A stretch of 64,000 nucleotides of DNA from Elusimicrobiota bacterium (GTDB taxonomy: Bacteria > Elusimicrobiota > Elusimicrobia > UBA1565 > UBA9628), in contig DAHZHT010000003.1 in NCBI GenBank assembly GCA_027406905.1, positions 1-64,000 of the forward strand. The letters run 5' to 3'. Both the position numbers and the translations under genes were made by a program. Shown one piece after another: positions 33,015 to 42,607 of the stretch. The notes beneath the pieces are model-generated. The model ran no database searches, was not told the DNA's origin, and saw only the letters and a program-made list of their open reading frames with translations. How positions within the stretch are numbered: the first letter of the stretch is position 1; the number at the start of each line of letters is the position of its first letter.

Positions 33015-33528
33015 ATGCGTTAATCTCTCTAATTTCCAGAGCCCCTTCTTGGTTCAAAAGTCTTGAGATGCGCTCCGCTTTTTCTTCCGAATCTAATTCA
33101 AAAACAAGAGCGAATTTATCGTTCTCTGTTTGAAGACCCCAGAATGGGCTTGTTTTAAAAGGATGCATTCCCCGGGAAAAAAGAAAGCCAAAAAAAGTCG
33201 AGACCCCGGCGAAAAGAACCGTCAACTCAAAACAAATGGGAACCATCGCGGGATACGCCGTAAAAGATTTGCCGCCGATATTCATCGGCCAATAGACCGC
33301 GTGAACCCAATATTGAAGGGAAAAGGCCGTCAAAAGTCCGGTGGCTCCGCCCACAAAACAAACTTTTGGCAAGAAAGAAGGTTTTAAAGCCAATATTTCA
33401 TCAATTCCATGGATCGGAAAGGGGGTATAGGCGTCAAACGCGGGAAGGCTGGATTCCTTGGCTTTTTGGGCGGCGCGAATCATCTTTTCATCCGAATCAA
33501 AAACCCCGACTAAATTTTTATTAGGCAT
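33013..33528 (-). CDS. actD: Alternative complex III subunit D
   Basis: ATG 33528 (171 residues, GAGGC upstream) is preferred to an earlier in-frame Met because it begins [14 protein letters not shown], the usual DUF3341 start with a ferredoxin-like strand-helix. Two membrane helices follow ([20 protein letters not shown] near 58, and [20 protein letters not shown] near 95), ending in a conserved [10 protein letters not shown]. ActD stabilises the complex and carries no cofactor. The start lies inside the end of actC (overlap of eight bases). Confidence 0.92.
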   Translation of the reverse strand: MPNKNLVGVFDSDEKMIRAAQKAKESSLPAFDAYTPFPIHGIDEILALKPSFLPKVCFVGGATGLLTAFSLQYWVHAVYWPMNIGGKSFTAYPAMVPICFELTVLFAGVSTFFGFLFSRGMHPFKTSPFWGLQTENDKFALVFELDSEEKAERISRLLNQEGALEIREINA

Positions 33529-34909
33529 GTTGTTTGCCTCCGTGTTTTTCGGATGACAGGACATGTTTAATTTCGCTCATCGCAATCATGGGAAGCGATC
33601 TTGAAAATAAAAGGAAACAAGTAAAGAAAAGGCCAAAGAGTCCTATAAAAAGGCCCCAATCGACATAGGTCGGCTTATACATGGTCCAGCTGGAAGTCAA
33701 GAAGTCGCGGTGAAGACCAATGACGATGATGTTAAAGCGCTCTAGCCACATGCCGATATTGATGAAAATTGAAATCACAAAAACCACCGCGGGAGTGCGG
33801 CGAATTTTTTTAAACCACAGAAACTGCGGAGTCACCACGTTGCAGAATATCATAGTCCAGTAACAGTAGTGATAAGGGCCCACCGCGCTATTGATAAAGA
33901 AAAACCGCTCAAAGGTGTTGGCGCTATACCAACCGATCAAAGCTTCCGTGGCGTAGGCGAGGCCTACGATCATCGAGGTAAACAGAGTCACCTTGCACAT
34001 CGCGTCAATATGTTTAAGGGTAATATAATCTTTAAAGCCGAGAAACTCCCGAGAAAGAGTCAACAAGGTCAACACCATCGCGAAGCCGGAAAAAATAGCT
34101 CCAGTGACAAAGAACGGCGGAAAAATCGTCGAATGCCATCCCGGAACCAAGGCGCAGGCAAAATCCATGCTGACAACCGTATGGACCGACAAAACCAAAG
34201 GAGTCGCGAGTCCCGCTAAAAGAAGAGAGGCCTTTTCATGCTGCATCCAGGTCCGGGCCGATCCGCTCCAACCCAAACTTAAAGTCCTAAATATAAAACG
34301 GCGAATGGCGCCCTTGGCATGGGCGGCTGCGGTGGCTAAATCCGGCAAAAGACCCATGTACCAAAACAAAAGCGAGATCGTCAGATAGGTGCTGACCGCG
34401 AATACGTCCCACAAAAGAGGTGAGCGAAAATTAACGAATAAAGGTCCCATCGTATTGGGGTAATAAGGGAACAGCCAATAAAGACCTCTCCAAATGCGCC
34501 CCATATGGAGAAGCGGGTTAAGACCCGCGCACATGACCGCGAAAATCGTCATCGCTTCGGCCGAACGATTGATGGCTGTCCTCCATTTCTGGCGGAATAA
34601 AAGGAGAATGGCTGAAATTAGAGTCCCGGCATGACCGATACCGACCCAAAAAACGAAATTGGTGATCGCAAAGCCCCAAGAAACGGTTTTATTGAGGCCC
34701 CAAGTTCCGACCCCGGTCCAGATAAGATCGGTGACCATGATGACGCCCCACAAAAGGGCCAAACCCGAAACCGAGAAAGCCAAAAACCACCCCAACGGCG
34801 GGCGTTTTTCCATTGGTGCGCAGATATCATCGGTAATCTGCCCATAGGTCTTCCCGCCTTCAACAAGGGGTGGACGCAATATCTCGCTAGTCGCCGTCGC
34901 GCTGGTCAT
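33521..34909 (-). CDS. actC: Alternative complex III subunit C (NrfD-like quinol-binding subunit)
   Basis: The 462-residue protein is an NrfD/PsrC-family integral membrane protein with about ten helices. [20 protein letters not shown] near residue 91, with ESAT-like continuation, and [21 protein letters not shown] near 222 (the conserved His of helix bundle 2 region) are typical. [20 protein letters not shown] near 388 is a strong ActC signature. It carries the quinol site of the complex. The start overlaps the actB stop by four bases, and the end overlaps actD. Confidence 0.95.
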   Translation of the reverse strand: MTSATATSEILRPPLVEGGKTYGQITDDICAPMEKRPPLGWFLAFSVSGLALLWGVIMVTDLIWTGVGTWGLNKTVSWGFAITNFVFWVGIGHAGTLISAILLLFRQKWRTAINRSAEAMTIFAVMCAGLNPLLHMGRIWRGLYWLFPYYPNTMGPLFVNFRSPLLWDVFAVSTYLTISLLFWYMGLLPDLATAAAHAKGAIRRFIFRTLSLGWSGSARTWMQHEKASLLLAGLATPLVLSVHTVVSMDFACALVPGWHSTIFPPFFVTGAIFSGFAMVLTLLTLSREFLGFKDYITLKHIDAMCKVTLFTSMIVGLAYATEALIGWYSANTFERFFFINSAVGPYHYCYWTMIFCNVVTPQFLWFKKIRRTPAVVFVISIFINIGMWLERFNIIVIGLHRDFLTSSWTMYKPTYVDWGLFIGLFGLFFTCFLLFSRSLPMIAMSEIKHVLSSEKHGGKQHA

Positions 34910-37824
34910 GACTTTACATTCCTCACCTTGGTCTGATAGTAAATCGAAGGCTTAACCCCTAATTCTTCCAAGGCCCGATAGGCCCGCGAAGAAACCGCCT
35001 TTGCGGCCACTTGAGAATTAGAATCATTGATGTCGCCAAAAGAAAGAGCCTGGGTCGGACAACTCTGCACGCAGGCCGTCTGAACTTCGCCGTCATGGAT
35101 TTTTCGATTCTCGATCTGAGCAGTAATCTCGGCATCGCGGATTCTTTGATAACAGAAATTACATTTCTCCATGACCCCGCGCTGCCTGACGGTGACATCG
35201 GGATTTAAGACCAAATCTTGAACCGCATTGTCGCGTTCATAATCAAACCAGTTAAAGCGCCTCACCTTATAGGGACAGTTGTTTTCGCAATAGCGGGTTC
35301 CCACGCAGCGGTTATAAGTCTGCATGTTAATGCCTTCCGAGGAATGCGTCGTCGCCGCGACCGGGCAAACCGTCTCGCAAGGCGCGTTATCGCATTGCTG
35401 ACAAGTCATGGGCTGAAACGCGACCGTGGGATTAGCGGGAGCGTTGGTCTCGGAACCGGAATAATAGCGGTCAATGCGAAGCCAATACATATCGCGGCTT
35501 TTTCTGACTTCGGACTTTCCCACTGTTGGAATGTTGTTTTCCGCTTGACAGGCGATCACGCAAGCCGCGCAACCGCTACAGCGGTTTAAGTCGACCGACA
35601 TCGTCCATTTATGGCCGGGATAATCGTGTTTAGACCACAAACCATCGCCCGATGAGGAATCGGAAGAGCTTCCGCCTCCTGCGGCGTTTTTGGCGTATTC
35701 TTCGAGAGTCTCTTCTCTCACGACGTGCCGGCTTTCCTGGAGATAAGGATCCTTTTGGAAATCATACCTCTGAATTTTGGCCAGGGGATGCATTTCGCTT
35801 CCCGCCGCCACGGAAACAGAATTCGAGTTTAAAAACGGATAGACGTTGGCGGTATAAAGTTTCGCGATCTCGATAGGAAAAAACTTAATTTTCGTGATTG
35901 GGTAATTGGCGGCAATATCGTCGGCAGTGATGCGACCATACCCCAAAGCCGCAGCCACCACTCCTTCCGGCATTCCCAATTGAACCTGGGCTGGAATCTC
36001 AAAAGACTTTTTGCCGTCGCTCACGCGAACCATGCGCCCCTCGGTAATTCCTAAACGCTTGGCATCGGCGGGAGAAAATTGAACATAGTTTTCCCATGAC
36101 ACGCGGGTCACCGGATCCGGCAATTCTTCCAACCATGGATTAAAGGCCTGATGCCCATCATAAAGGTTCACCGGCGCATATGAGACAAACTCAAATTCTC
36201 CATTTTTCGTTTGGGGACGAGAATTTTTGAGTCCCAGCAGAGATACCGAGGAAAACGAGGAATGAGAAAGCGCGGGCGCTTGATAAACCGCAAATCCCGA
36301 TTCCAAAGAGGTGTCCCAGAAATGATCGAAATTATGGGAAGATTTCTGTTTTGGAAACACATGGGTTTTCCAATAAGAGCGGACAAAATCATAAGCGCTC
36401 TGGGTTTTTCCGGCCAAAGAGAGCAAGGTCTCCATCGCCGGTCGGCTATTAAAAAGCGGCCTAATCGCCGGTTGCACAACGGTAATCACCCCGGGAACAG
36501 GTTCGGCGTCTCCCCAACTCTCAAGAAGGTGAGAATCGGCCGCGACAAAAGAAACATGCGAAGAGGTCTCATCCAAACGATTTGAAAGAGAAACCGTCCA
36601 CTCCGTCTTGGCCAAAGCCTTGGCCAATTTCTCCCCGAGCGGATGATCATAAACCGGATTGGCTTCGACAAAGATAACGCCCGCGATTTTTCCGGAAGCC
36701 ATTTCTTTGACAAATTCCTCCATCGCCGCGTCATTTCCCGCGCGAACCTGGGAGGGCTTTTGGATATCCAAGGTGTTCCCGTAATTTCCTAAAACCGAGT
36801 TCATCCAGTTAACCAAAATCTGGACCGACAAATCGCTCGACCCGCTGACGACTAAACTTTCTTTTTTATGTTGCGCGAGAATCTGGGCGGCTTGATCTAA
36901 AGATTCCGAAGAAGCGCTGGTAGACACCTCTCCCACATGAGGTACCGGAACGCCCAAAATCTTAGCCAAGCGGATGGCCACCGAGGAAATGGTTGAGTAT
37001 TCCTCCGAAGGCTTAATTGGAACTCTTAAATCGGCGTTAGAACCCGTTAATGAAACGCGCGACTCGAAATGAATATGGCGCGACATCTTCGGGCTTCCCG
37101 AAGTGGGAACCCGGCCTTTGGCCCAATCGGCGGCGAACTCAACCGGAGAAATCCAGGTTCCCAAAAAATCCGCGTCAAAGGCGACAATCACCTTGGCATT
37201 GGCGAATTGATAATGCGGAAGGACCCGTTTTCCGTGAGTCTTTTGATGAGCGTCTAAAATAGAAGAACTTGAAATTGGGTCATAGATGACATGTTTGACC
37301 GAGGGATAAGCGCTTAAAAACTCCGCAATCGCCGCATTGAGAGACGGATTAGGAAGAGTTTGAGTCACCAGGCGCACTGGTTTTCCATGTAAAGCTTTGA
37401 GCTTTGCCACCGCCATCGTGTCCCAATCAGCCCAGGTAACTTTTTTAGCATTGACGAGAGGATCTCTCAGCCTTCCGGAATCATAGAGATCCAGCAAGGT
37501 TGCCTGCCCGCGAGCGCACAAACCGCCCTGAGAAAGCGGGTGTTTCTTAAGGCCTTCCATTTTAATCGGCCGACCATCTCGGATCTTGACCAAGGCCCCG
37601 CAGGAAGCCGAGCAACCGCCGCAGGTCGAGGCCTGCCAGCGGGCGACTCCGGGAGTGACTCCCTCCGGGCGATCAATCTCTGGAACCGCTTTTGCGTGCG
37701 GCCATCTCCAATCGCAAGCGCCGCCCATGGCGGCAAGGCCGACGCCCATCGTTTTCAAAAAATCGCTTCGGGTCAAACCCGTTTTTAAGGCCGTCTCAAT
37801 TTTCTTTTCTTTTAATGGTGGCAT
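34906..37824 (-). CDS. actB: Alternative complex III subunit B (molybdopterin-like plus Fe-S fusion)
   Basis: I place the start at ATG 37824 (972 residues), just inside actA, because the extra N-terminus of the longer frame is antisense-like. [20 protein letters not shown] resembles a Tat-type signal though the RR pair is not obvious. The first domain (to about 690) is molybdopterin-oxidoreductase-like with [12 protein letters not shown] near residue 65; ActB of this family lacks the Mo cofactor. The second domain carries the ferredoxin motifs [38 protein letters not shown] and [14 protein letters not shown] for three 4Fe-4S and one 3Fe-4S cluster. It moves electrons from ActC toward the haem subunits. 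Confidence 0.95.
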   Translation of the reverse strand: MPPLKEKKIETALKTGLTRSDFLKTMGVGLAAMGGACDWRWPHAKAVPEIDRPEGVTPGVARWQASTCGGCSASCGALVKIRDGRPIKMEGLKKHPLSQGGLCARGQATLLDLYDSGRLRDPLVNAKKVTWADWDTMAVAKLKALHGKPVRLVTQTLPNPSLNAAIAEFLSAYPSVKHVIYDPISSSSILDAHQKTHGKRVLPHYQFANAKVIVAFDADFLGTWISPVEFAADWAKGRVPTSGSPKMSRHIHFESRVSLTGSNADLRVPIKPSEEYSTISSVAIRLAKILGVPVPHVGEVSTSASSESLDQAAQILAQHKKESLVVSGSSDLSVQILVNWMNSVLGNYGNTLDIQKPSQVRAGNDAAMEEFVKEMASGKIAGVIFVEANPVYDHPLGEKLAKALAKTEWTVSLSNRLDETSSHVSFVAADSHLLESWGDAEPVPGVITVVQPAIRPLFNSRPAMETLLSLAGKTQSAYDFVRSYWKTHVFPKQKSSHNFDHFWDTSLESGFAVYQAPALSHSSFSSVSLLGLKNSRPQTKNGEFEFVSYAPVNLYDGHQAFNPWLEELPDPVTRVSWENYVQFSPADAKRLGITEGRMVRVSDGKKSFEIPAQVQLGMPEGVVAAALGYGRITADDIAANYPITKIKFFPIEIAKLYTANVYPFLNSNSVSVAAGSEMHPLAKIQRYDFQKDPYLQESRHVVREETLEEYAKNAAGGGSSSDSSSGDGLWSKHDYPGHKWTMSVDLNRCSGCAACVIACQAENNIPTVGKSEVRKSRDMYWLRIDRYYSGSETNAPANPTVAFQPMTCQQCDNAPCETVCPVAATTHSSEGINMQTYNRCVGTRYCENNCPYKVRRFNWFDYERDNAVQDLVLNPDVTVRQRGVMEKCNFCYQRIRDAEITAQIENRKIHDGEVQTACVQSCPTQALSFGDINDSNSQVAAKAVSSRAYRALEELGVKPSIYYQTKVRNVKS

Positions 37825-38666
37825 ACAATACAATCCAAGGGACCGCCGGCATGTTTCCAGTGCGCCGGGGCTTCTTTTTTCGTCAGACGATGGCAATTGA
37901 TGCACCAGCCCATGTTGAGAGGAGCGGCTTGGCGAACCCGCGTCATTGTCTGAATAGGCCCATGACATTCCTGACAAGCAATTCCATTCGCGACATGAAT
38001 GCGGTGACTAAATCGGACAAAGGAGGGGAGTTTATTGACGCGCTCCCAAACCACGGGACTAGGCGCGGCGGAATCTCGGGATTCCCAAGCCTTGACCAGC
38101 TTTGAAATTTCAGGGTTCGGACCGGAGTCCCCAGTCGCGCTGCGGACCAAACTGTGGCAATTCATGCAGACATTGACCGAAGGAATAGAGGCTACATCGG
38201 ATTTTTCGGCGTTGTAATGGCAATAAAGGCAGGCGATTTTTAATTTTCCGGCATGAAGCACGTGGGGGTAAGAAATCGGCTGCTGCGGAGCGTATCCCTG
38301 ATTGTTGGCAAAATAATGATAATAATGCCTTTGTCCCGAGGCCAAGAAGCCGGCAAAAAATCCTAACACAAATAGAATTCCGGCAAAACTCTGAACGTCA
38401 TTGGCCCAGAAAAGGAGGCCTCCGATAACGAGAAAAAAAGCGATTCCCATCCCGAGCCAAGAAATTCCGGTTTCTTCATCCGGAGTCTTGACTCTAAAAC
38501 CGATCGGAGAATTGATGGCATCGGGAGCGGGTTGAGAAATCTGGGGAGACTGCAAAGACGCCGGGTTAGAAGCCGATTTTTTCTGAGCCGCCTGCGCTTG
38601 AGACAAGGAAAAAGCAACAACGAGGAGAAGTCCCGCTACCTGAAAAATCTTTCCTAAAACTTTCAT
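37812..38666 (-). CDS. actA: Alternative complex III subunit A (pentahaem cytochrome c)
   Basis: The 284-residue protein has a signal or anchor (GLLLVVAFSLSQAQA) and a second hydrophobic segment near residues 70-110. Five CxxCH sites follow: CLYCHY near 145, CMNCHS near 167, CQECHG near 235, CINCHR near 257 and CIVCHH at the very C-terminus. Five haems and the size fit ActA. The start overlaps the upstream ferredoxin gene by four bases. Confidence 0.95.
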   Translation of the reverse strand: MKVLGKIFQVAGLLLVVAFSLSQAQAAQKKSASNPASLQSPQISQPAPDAINSPIGFRVKTPDEETGISWLGMGIAFFLVIGGLLFWANDVQSFAGILFVLGFFAGFLASGQRHYYHYFANNQGYAPQQPISYPHVLHAGKLKIACLYCHYNAEKSDVASIPSVNVCMNCHSLVRSATGDSGPNPEISKLVKAWESRDSAAPSPVVWERVNKLPSFVRFSHRIHVANGIACQECHGPIQTMTRVRQAAPLNMGWCINCHRLTKKEAPAHWKHAGGPLDCIVCHH

Positions 38667-39268
38667 TTTACAATCTTAATCCCAATCGCTTGGGCCGGAC
38701 ATATTTCAGCACAAAGTCCGCAACCCACGCAAGTTTTTACGTCTATAAAGACCCTGTTGACAGTTAAATCTACAAAAACGGATTTAAACTCTTTTGGGCA
38801 GGCTTTTTCGCATTCGCGGCAAGGCTGATGATCTTTGAGCACACAGAGGTTTTCGTCGACAACAGCCAAACCCAGGCGCGGAATTTGATTGGGCTGTCGA
38901 CTTAAAGCCCCTTCGGGGCAAGAAGCGATGCAGGGAAAATCCTCACACATCAAGCACGCCCCTTCTCGGGGCCACAGAGAAGGAGTTCCCTCAAGATTTT
39001 CTCCCCACTCAGGCCCAAGAGCCCTTAAAACTAAAGGCGGACACGCCTTAAGACAATCACCGCAGCGAGTACATTTCTCTAAAAAAGATTTTTCCTCAAG
39101 AGCTCCCGGGGGCCTCACCCATTCTTTTTTCGTTTCCCCTAAAAATTTCTTTTCATTTTTTTTTCCGCGCGCTTCCCTAAGCGCCTCTAAAGCGGCGCGC
39201 GCTATCTCAAGCGCTTTTTGCCCCGAATATGAAAAAAATTCCCGCCTTGTATATTCCGGCTCGGACAT
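38663..39268 (-). CDS. NapF-like polyferredoxin, first gene of the ACIII operon
   Basis: The 201-residue protein begins SEPEYTRREFFSYSGQKAL and carries four cysteine groups: CTRCGDCLKACP, CLMCEDFPCIASCP, CxxxxxxPCRECEKACP and CVGCGLCAEICP. That is the four-cluster layout of NapF-type ferredoxins. NapF is cytoplasmic and helps mature or feed nitrate reductase; the TRREFF start is similar to NapF's and need not be a Tat signal. It overlaps actA, so it may supply or insert Fe-S clusters or electrons for ActB (inference). ActA-F operons usually start with actA. Confidence 0.85.
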   Translation of the reverse strand: MSEPEYTRREFFSYSGQKALEIARAALEALREARGKKNEKKFLGETKKEWVRPPGALEEKSFLEKCTRCGDCLKACPPLVLRALGPEWGENLEGTPSLWPREGACLMCEDFPCIASCPEGALSRQPNQIPRLGLAVVDENLCVLKDHQPCRECEKACPKEFKSVFVDLTVNRVFIDVKTCVGCGLCAEICPAQAIGIKIVK

Positions 39269-39274
39269 AGATGG

Positions 39275-39280
39275 ATTTTA
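39275..39280 (-). promoter_or_regulatory. Extended -10 box for the ACIII operon, leaderless arrangement
   Basis: TAAAAT, preceded by TGG, is followed by CCATCT (six bases) and then ATG 39268. No -35 consensus is visible and no ribosome-binding site. Confidence 0.6.
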
Positions 39281-39284
39281 CCAG

Positions 39285-39920
39285 TTATCGCAAAGGCGGG
39301 GGACCGGGAAGAGACTGGCCATTCTGCTTAATCCAATTCCAAAAGTCAGGGCTCAAATGGTAATAATTCGGCCACAAGTCGGGTTCAGAGACGAGTTTAA
39401 ATTCTTGGACGAAGGCCTGGACGTTCTTTAGATTCCCATCGTTGAGAGAAGCGTCTGAAAAGTAAAGCGGGGCAATTTTTTCGAGATCTTCATAAAGGAG
39501 GCTTTTCCCCCGGTAATAAGAGACCATTGAAATTCCCGACGAAGCAAAACGCCTTAAAACCGTTTCTTTCTGATCCGTCGTCGAAACGCAGTGATCCGCT
39601 ATAGAGCCGTCAAGCGAAAAAATTCCCTCGACCAAAGGCGAAGCCGCCATCGAGAGACTTTTAGATTCCGTCGCGATAGGGTAAAACAAAACCTTAAATC
39701 CTGTCTCGCCTGTTTTTTTAATTTTAAAAGGGATGGGGATAGAACGAGCAAACTCCTCGGGAATGAAATGAGAACAACTCGATCCAAAACGCAATTTATT
39801 TTCCGCTTGGCTTAACTGGGTTTTGTCCAGGCGGTCCATCCAATAGCCGCTATTTTTACAGGCCCCCAAGGAAAAAATCAAGGCTAAGAAAAAGAAGCGG
39901 CTATTGTTATGTTTTCTCAT
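39285..39920 (-). CDS. Lipoprotein of unknown function, partner of the C39-like peptidase
   Basis: ATG 39920 starts a 211-residue protein, MRKHNNSRFFFLALIFSLGAC, with lipobox LGAC (mature Cys near residue 21). The frame open upstream is overlap with the peptidase gene. The mature part is globular with two further cysteines near 48 and 110, and motifs VLFYPIATESKSLSM and YYHLSPDFWNWIKQN. The family is unknown. It overlaps the upstream peptidase gene by 14 bases, so the two are translated together. It could be an anchor, substrate or inhibitor of the peptidase. Confidence 0.72.
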   Translation of the reverse strand: MRKHNNSRFFFLALIFSLGACKNSGYWMDRLDKTQLSQAENKLRFGSSCSHFIPEEFARSIPIPFKIKKTGETGFKVLFYPIATESKSLSMAASPLVEGIFSLDGSIADHCVSTTDQKETVLRRFASSGISMVSYYRGKSLLYEDLEKIAPLYFSDASLNDGNLKNVQAFVQEFKLVSEPDLWPNYYHLSPDFWNWIKQNGQSLPGPPPLR

Positions 39921-41373
39921 TAAACACGACCAATTCATACCCCATGCCGCGCCAAGCGCGATCAAAATCTTTTTTGGGAACAAAACGCGCGGCCTCGCCT
40001 GTTCCGGTATCGTTGATATAATAACCTAAAACCTGGCCGTCTTTATTCGAGACTTCTTCTCCCGTTACAAATATTTGATGCCCTCCCGATGAGTTTGGAT
40101 CATTCCATAGTCGCCCGGCTTCAACCCCAACCACGGCGCCGCCGTTTTTTGCAACAGCCTTATCCAATTCCGCGCTTAGGGCCGAGGCCGCAGCGGGTTT
40201 TTCCGTCGGAGAAAAAACCTGGACGTTGAGCCCATGATCCTTGAGCAACTTCCCGTCCTTATCGGAAAAAGTTCCTCCTATTAATCCCCCGGATTTTAAT
40301 TGCACTTCGGCATAATACCCTTTTTTAAAAGCTTCCTCTGCCAAGCCCTTGGGGGTGACCTTTTGGCCATATGATTTTAAGACTTCATACTGAGCCTCGA
40401 CCGCGCAAGTGCCCCCTTTTTGGTAGATGATATTTTTGGCTTTTTCTTGAGGATTTCCGACAGTATGGCTTAACCCTAGAGAATGAGACAAGCTCAAAAG
40501 AGCGTCGTCTTTGAGGCGTTTCATTCCCTCCGCGTATCCGCGGTTAAAATATCCGCGCTGACGATACTCCGATTCCGATAAGGGATGGGGAGCGGGAGGA
40601 AGAGAAGATTTTTGATCTAAAACAAAATGCCGCAAGAGACTCGGCATCTCTTTTCCGTTTGGGCTTTCAATAGCTTGACCTGGATTGGACAAAGCCCAAG
40701 AATGAACGGAATCTTCCGCGATAGAGACCTTTCCCGTCTTAAGTCCTTGAATTTTAGATAAGAGGCTTTGAACCTTCTTTTGCGTCCGAGCGACTTCTTT
40801 TGACTGAAGTTCTTGGGCCTTTTGGTTTAGAACTCTCCAGCGAGCATAAAATGGGCGCATGCATGGAAGCCAGGTCTTGGGCCAGTCTCCATTGGTTTTA
40901 TACAAATAGGAATCATCCTCGGCTTTGGGCCAAAGAAAAGGCTTACACGCTTTTTTGCCGTCTTTTAAAACCCGCTGTCCCATCATCATCAGGATATGGA
41001 GTCTAACTCCGGAAGGCGTATCTCTCGGAATATTTTTAAAATCATTTGAACTTAAAATCTGCCTCTCTTTTTTGACTAAACGCGAAAAAGCGGGATCGGA
41101 CTTAGATGAAATCATCCGTAAAAATTCTTTTTGAGAGGCTTCCGTGGGAAGGCGATTAAACTGCGCGACCGGATCTTTTAGATTGGCCAGCATGTAGTAA
41201 CAGACGAGAATGTCATTGTCGTAGGGGGTCCCGTCTTTGTGGCTAAAAACGCAAGGCGATTTTTCCGAAAACTTCCAGAGGATCTTCCCGTGATCGGGAA
41301 TCGCGAAAGCGAGGTAAGGCAAGAGACTCAACAGGGCTCCCGCGATAAATTTTCTCTTGGTTAAGGAACGCAT
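39907..41373 (-). CDS. Secreted C39-like cysteine peptidase
   Basis: ATG 41373 (488 residues) follows a promoter by six bases. It begins with a signal peptide (MRSLTKRKFIAGALLSLLPY, cut near AFA-IP). Residues about 30-250 are unassigned and helical with several cysteines. The C-terminal 180 residues look like a papain-fold C39-type peptidase: YQKGGTCAVEAQYEVLKSYG near 325 (Gln and nucleophile Cys), SGGHQIFVTGEEV near 430 (His) and YYINDTGTGEAARFVP near 450 (Asp). C39 peptidases usually cleave double-glycine leaders or act as surface toxins; here no ABC transporter is fused. The target is unknown. Confidence 0.72.
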   Translation of the reverse strand: MRSLTKRKFIAGALLSLLPYLAFAIPDHGKILWKFSEKSPCVFSHKDGTPYDNDILVCYYMLANLKDPVAQFNRLPTEASQKEFLRMISSKSDPAFSRLVKKERQILSSNDFKNIPRDTPSGVRLHILMMMGQRVLKDGKKACKPFLWPKAEDDSYLYKTNGDWPKTWLPCMRPFYARWRVLNQKAQELQSKEVARTQKKVQSLLSKIQGLKTGKVSIAEDSVHSWALSNPGQAIESPNGKEMPSLLRHFVLDQKSSLPPAPHPLSESEYRQRGYFNRGYAEGMKRLKDDALLSLSHSLGLSHTVGNPQEKAKNIIYQKGGTCAVEAQYEVLKSYGQKVTPKGLAEEAFKKGYYAEVQLKSGGLIGGTFSDKDGKLLKDHGLNVQVFSPTEKPAAASALSAELDKAVAKNGGAVVGVEAGRLWNDPNSSGGHQIFVTGEEVSNKDGQVLGYYINDTGTGEAARFVPKKDFDRAWRGMGYELVVFNEKT

Positions 41374-41379
41374 GGACTT

Positions 41380-41408
41380 AGTGTAGAGGGAAAGGCGGTT
41401 TTTGTCAA
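41380..41408 (-). promoter_or_regulatory. Promoter of the peptidase gene, leaderless arrangement
   Basis: TTGACA (41408-41403), 17-base spacer, TACACT (41385-41380), then AAGTCC and ATG 41373. This is the clearest full promoter of the leaderless type in the window. Confidence 0.75.
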
Positions 41409-41442
41409 GGGTCCTGTCTTGAGACACCACGCAACAAACCCC

Positions 41443-41472
41443 TTGACAGCTTTCAAAATTTGCCGCTATAAT
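41443..41472 (+). promoter_or_regulatory. Promoter of the hrcA-grpE-dnaK-dnaJ operon
   Basis: TTGACA at 41443-41448 and TATAAT at 41467-41472 with an 18-base spacer. Transcription would begin near 41479, inside the CIRCE-like operator, which suits repression by HrcA. Confidence 0.85.
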
Positions 41473-41476
41473 ATTA

Positions 41477-41503
41477 TTAGCAGTCAGTAACATAAACTGC
41501 TAA
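41477..41503 (+). promoter_or_regulatory. Variant CIRCE operator for HrcA
   Basis: TTAGCAGT at 41477-41484 and ACTGCTAA at 41496-41503 form a perfect eight-base inverted repeat with 11 bases between. The usual CIRCE arms are TTAGCACTC and GAGTGCTAA with nine between. Here the C of the left arm and the matching G of the right arm are exchanged, keeping symmetry. Confidence 0.85.
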
Positions 41504-41512
41504 TTTAGAGTT

Positions 41513-42607
41513 ATGAGACAATTACAACCCAAGGTCGCCCAGAAGAGGAAAAGAGATCTGTTGCAGTGGATCATCCACTATTACATCAAGAATTCAAAAC
41601 CGGTGTCTTCCTCTATTATAGCGAAAGAGTCGGGAATCAATCTCTCAAGCGCCACGGTGCGAAACATTCTCCAGGAATTGGAAGATGAAGGCTTTCTCAA
41701 GCAGCCACATTCTTCATCGGGCCGAGAACCCACCGACAAGGGTTACCGTTTTTATGTCGATTATCTGGTTGAAATTCAGCGCCTGGCCTCTTCCGAAAAA
41801 GAAAGGATAGAACAAGAATATAGCCGCCGCTCCGACGAACTGGATACCTTGCTCATTGAAACCTCGAAACTTTTGTCTCATATTTCTCAAGGAACCGGAT
41901 TTGTTTTTTCCGCTCCGGCGCAGGAATTGACCCTCAAACGCCTGGAACTGGTTCCGATGGGGGGCCGCAATATACTGGGAATCATGGTCTCGGACGCCGG
42001 GTTTGTCCGTCATTGGCCGATACGAATTTCCTTTGAGCCCACGGAACAACAACTCTCTATTCTCAACCGATTTTTAAATGAGCGCGCGCGCGGCATTAAA
42101 ATCAAGGACGCACAGGCGACAATTCTTCGCGAACTCAGGGAACTCGAAAAAGATTTCGACACGATGCGGTCTTTAGTCACCGGACTCTTTGACCGAGTCG
42201 CCTCTTTAAATGAGCCCGACACTCTCTATATCGAGGGCGCCGATCAAATGCTCGCCCACGCCTCCGACATTGGAGATATCCCGACTCTCCAACGCCTGAT
42301 GAGAATGTTGACCGAGAAAAAAACCTTCGCGGCCCTCTTGGAACGCGAAATGGACAAGGAAGGAGGCCTAAACCCTTCTCGCTCGCTTACAAGGCCTCGG
42401 GTTAAGATTGGAGATGAAACGGGAATTCCGGAACTCTCCGGCTTAAGCCTCATTACCCAAACCTATGACTATCGCGGGCGCCCAGTCGGGGTTTTGGGGA
42501 TTTTAGGGTCCAAGCGCATGGAGTATCCAAAAATGATGAGTCTGGTCGATTATTTAAGCGAACGGATTTCTTCCTATTTAAAAGCTTGGGAGGAAGTTGA
42601 ATCATGA
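41513..42607 (+). CDS. hrcA: Heat-inducible transcription repressor HrcA
   Basis: The 364-residue repressor has an N-terminal winged helix: LLQWIIHYYIKNSKPVSSSI near residue 17, then INLSSATVRNILQELEDEG with the recognition helix, and PHSSSGREPTDKGYRFYVDY near 64, the classic HrcA signature. The central and C-terminal dimer domains include GFVFSAP and TYDYRGRPVGVLGILGSKRM near 320. It binds the CIRCE operator when GroEL is free and releases under heat stress. It heads the operon and is autoregulated through the site directly upstream. A change in the operator suggests altered recognition residues. Confidence 0.96.
   Translation: MRQLQPKVAQKRKRDLLQWIIHYYIKNSKPVSSSIIAKESGINLSSATVRNILQELEDEGFLKQPHSSSGREPTDKGYRFYVDYLVEIQRLASSEKERIEQEYSRRSDELDTLLIETSKLLSHISQGTGFVFSAPAQELTLKRLELVPMGGRNILGIMVSDAGFVRHWPIRISFEPTEQQLSILNRFLNERARGIKIKDAQATILRELRELEKDFDTMRSLVTGLFDRVASLNEPDTLYIEGADQMLAHASDIGDIPTLQRLMRMLTEKKTFAALLEREMDKEGGLNPSRSLTRPRVKIGDETGIPELSGLSLITQTYDYRGRPVGVLGILGSKRMEYPKMMSLVDYLSERISSYLKAWEEVES

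Noticed and set aside
34906-37977. Nitrate reductase or formate dehydrogenase as an alternative reading of the act genes
   Set aside because: The gene order with pentahaem cytochrome, NrfD-like ActC, DUF3341 ActD, monohaem cytochrome and ActF fits ACIII; no chaperone or accessory genes for a molybdoenzyme are near.
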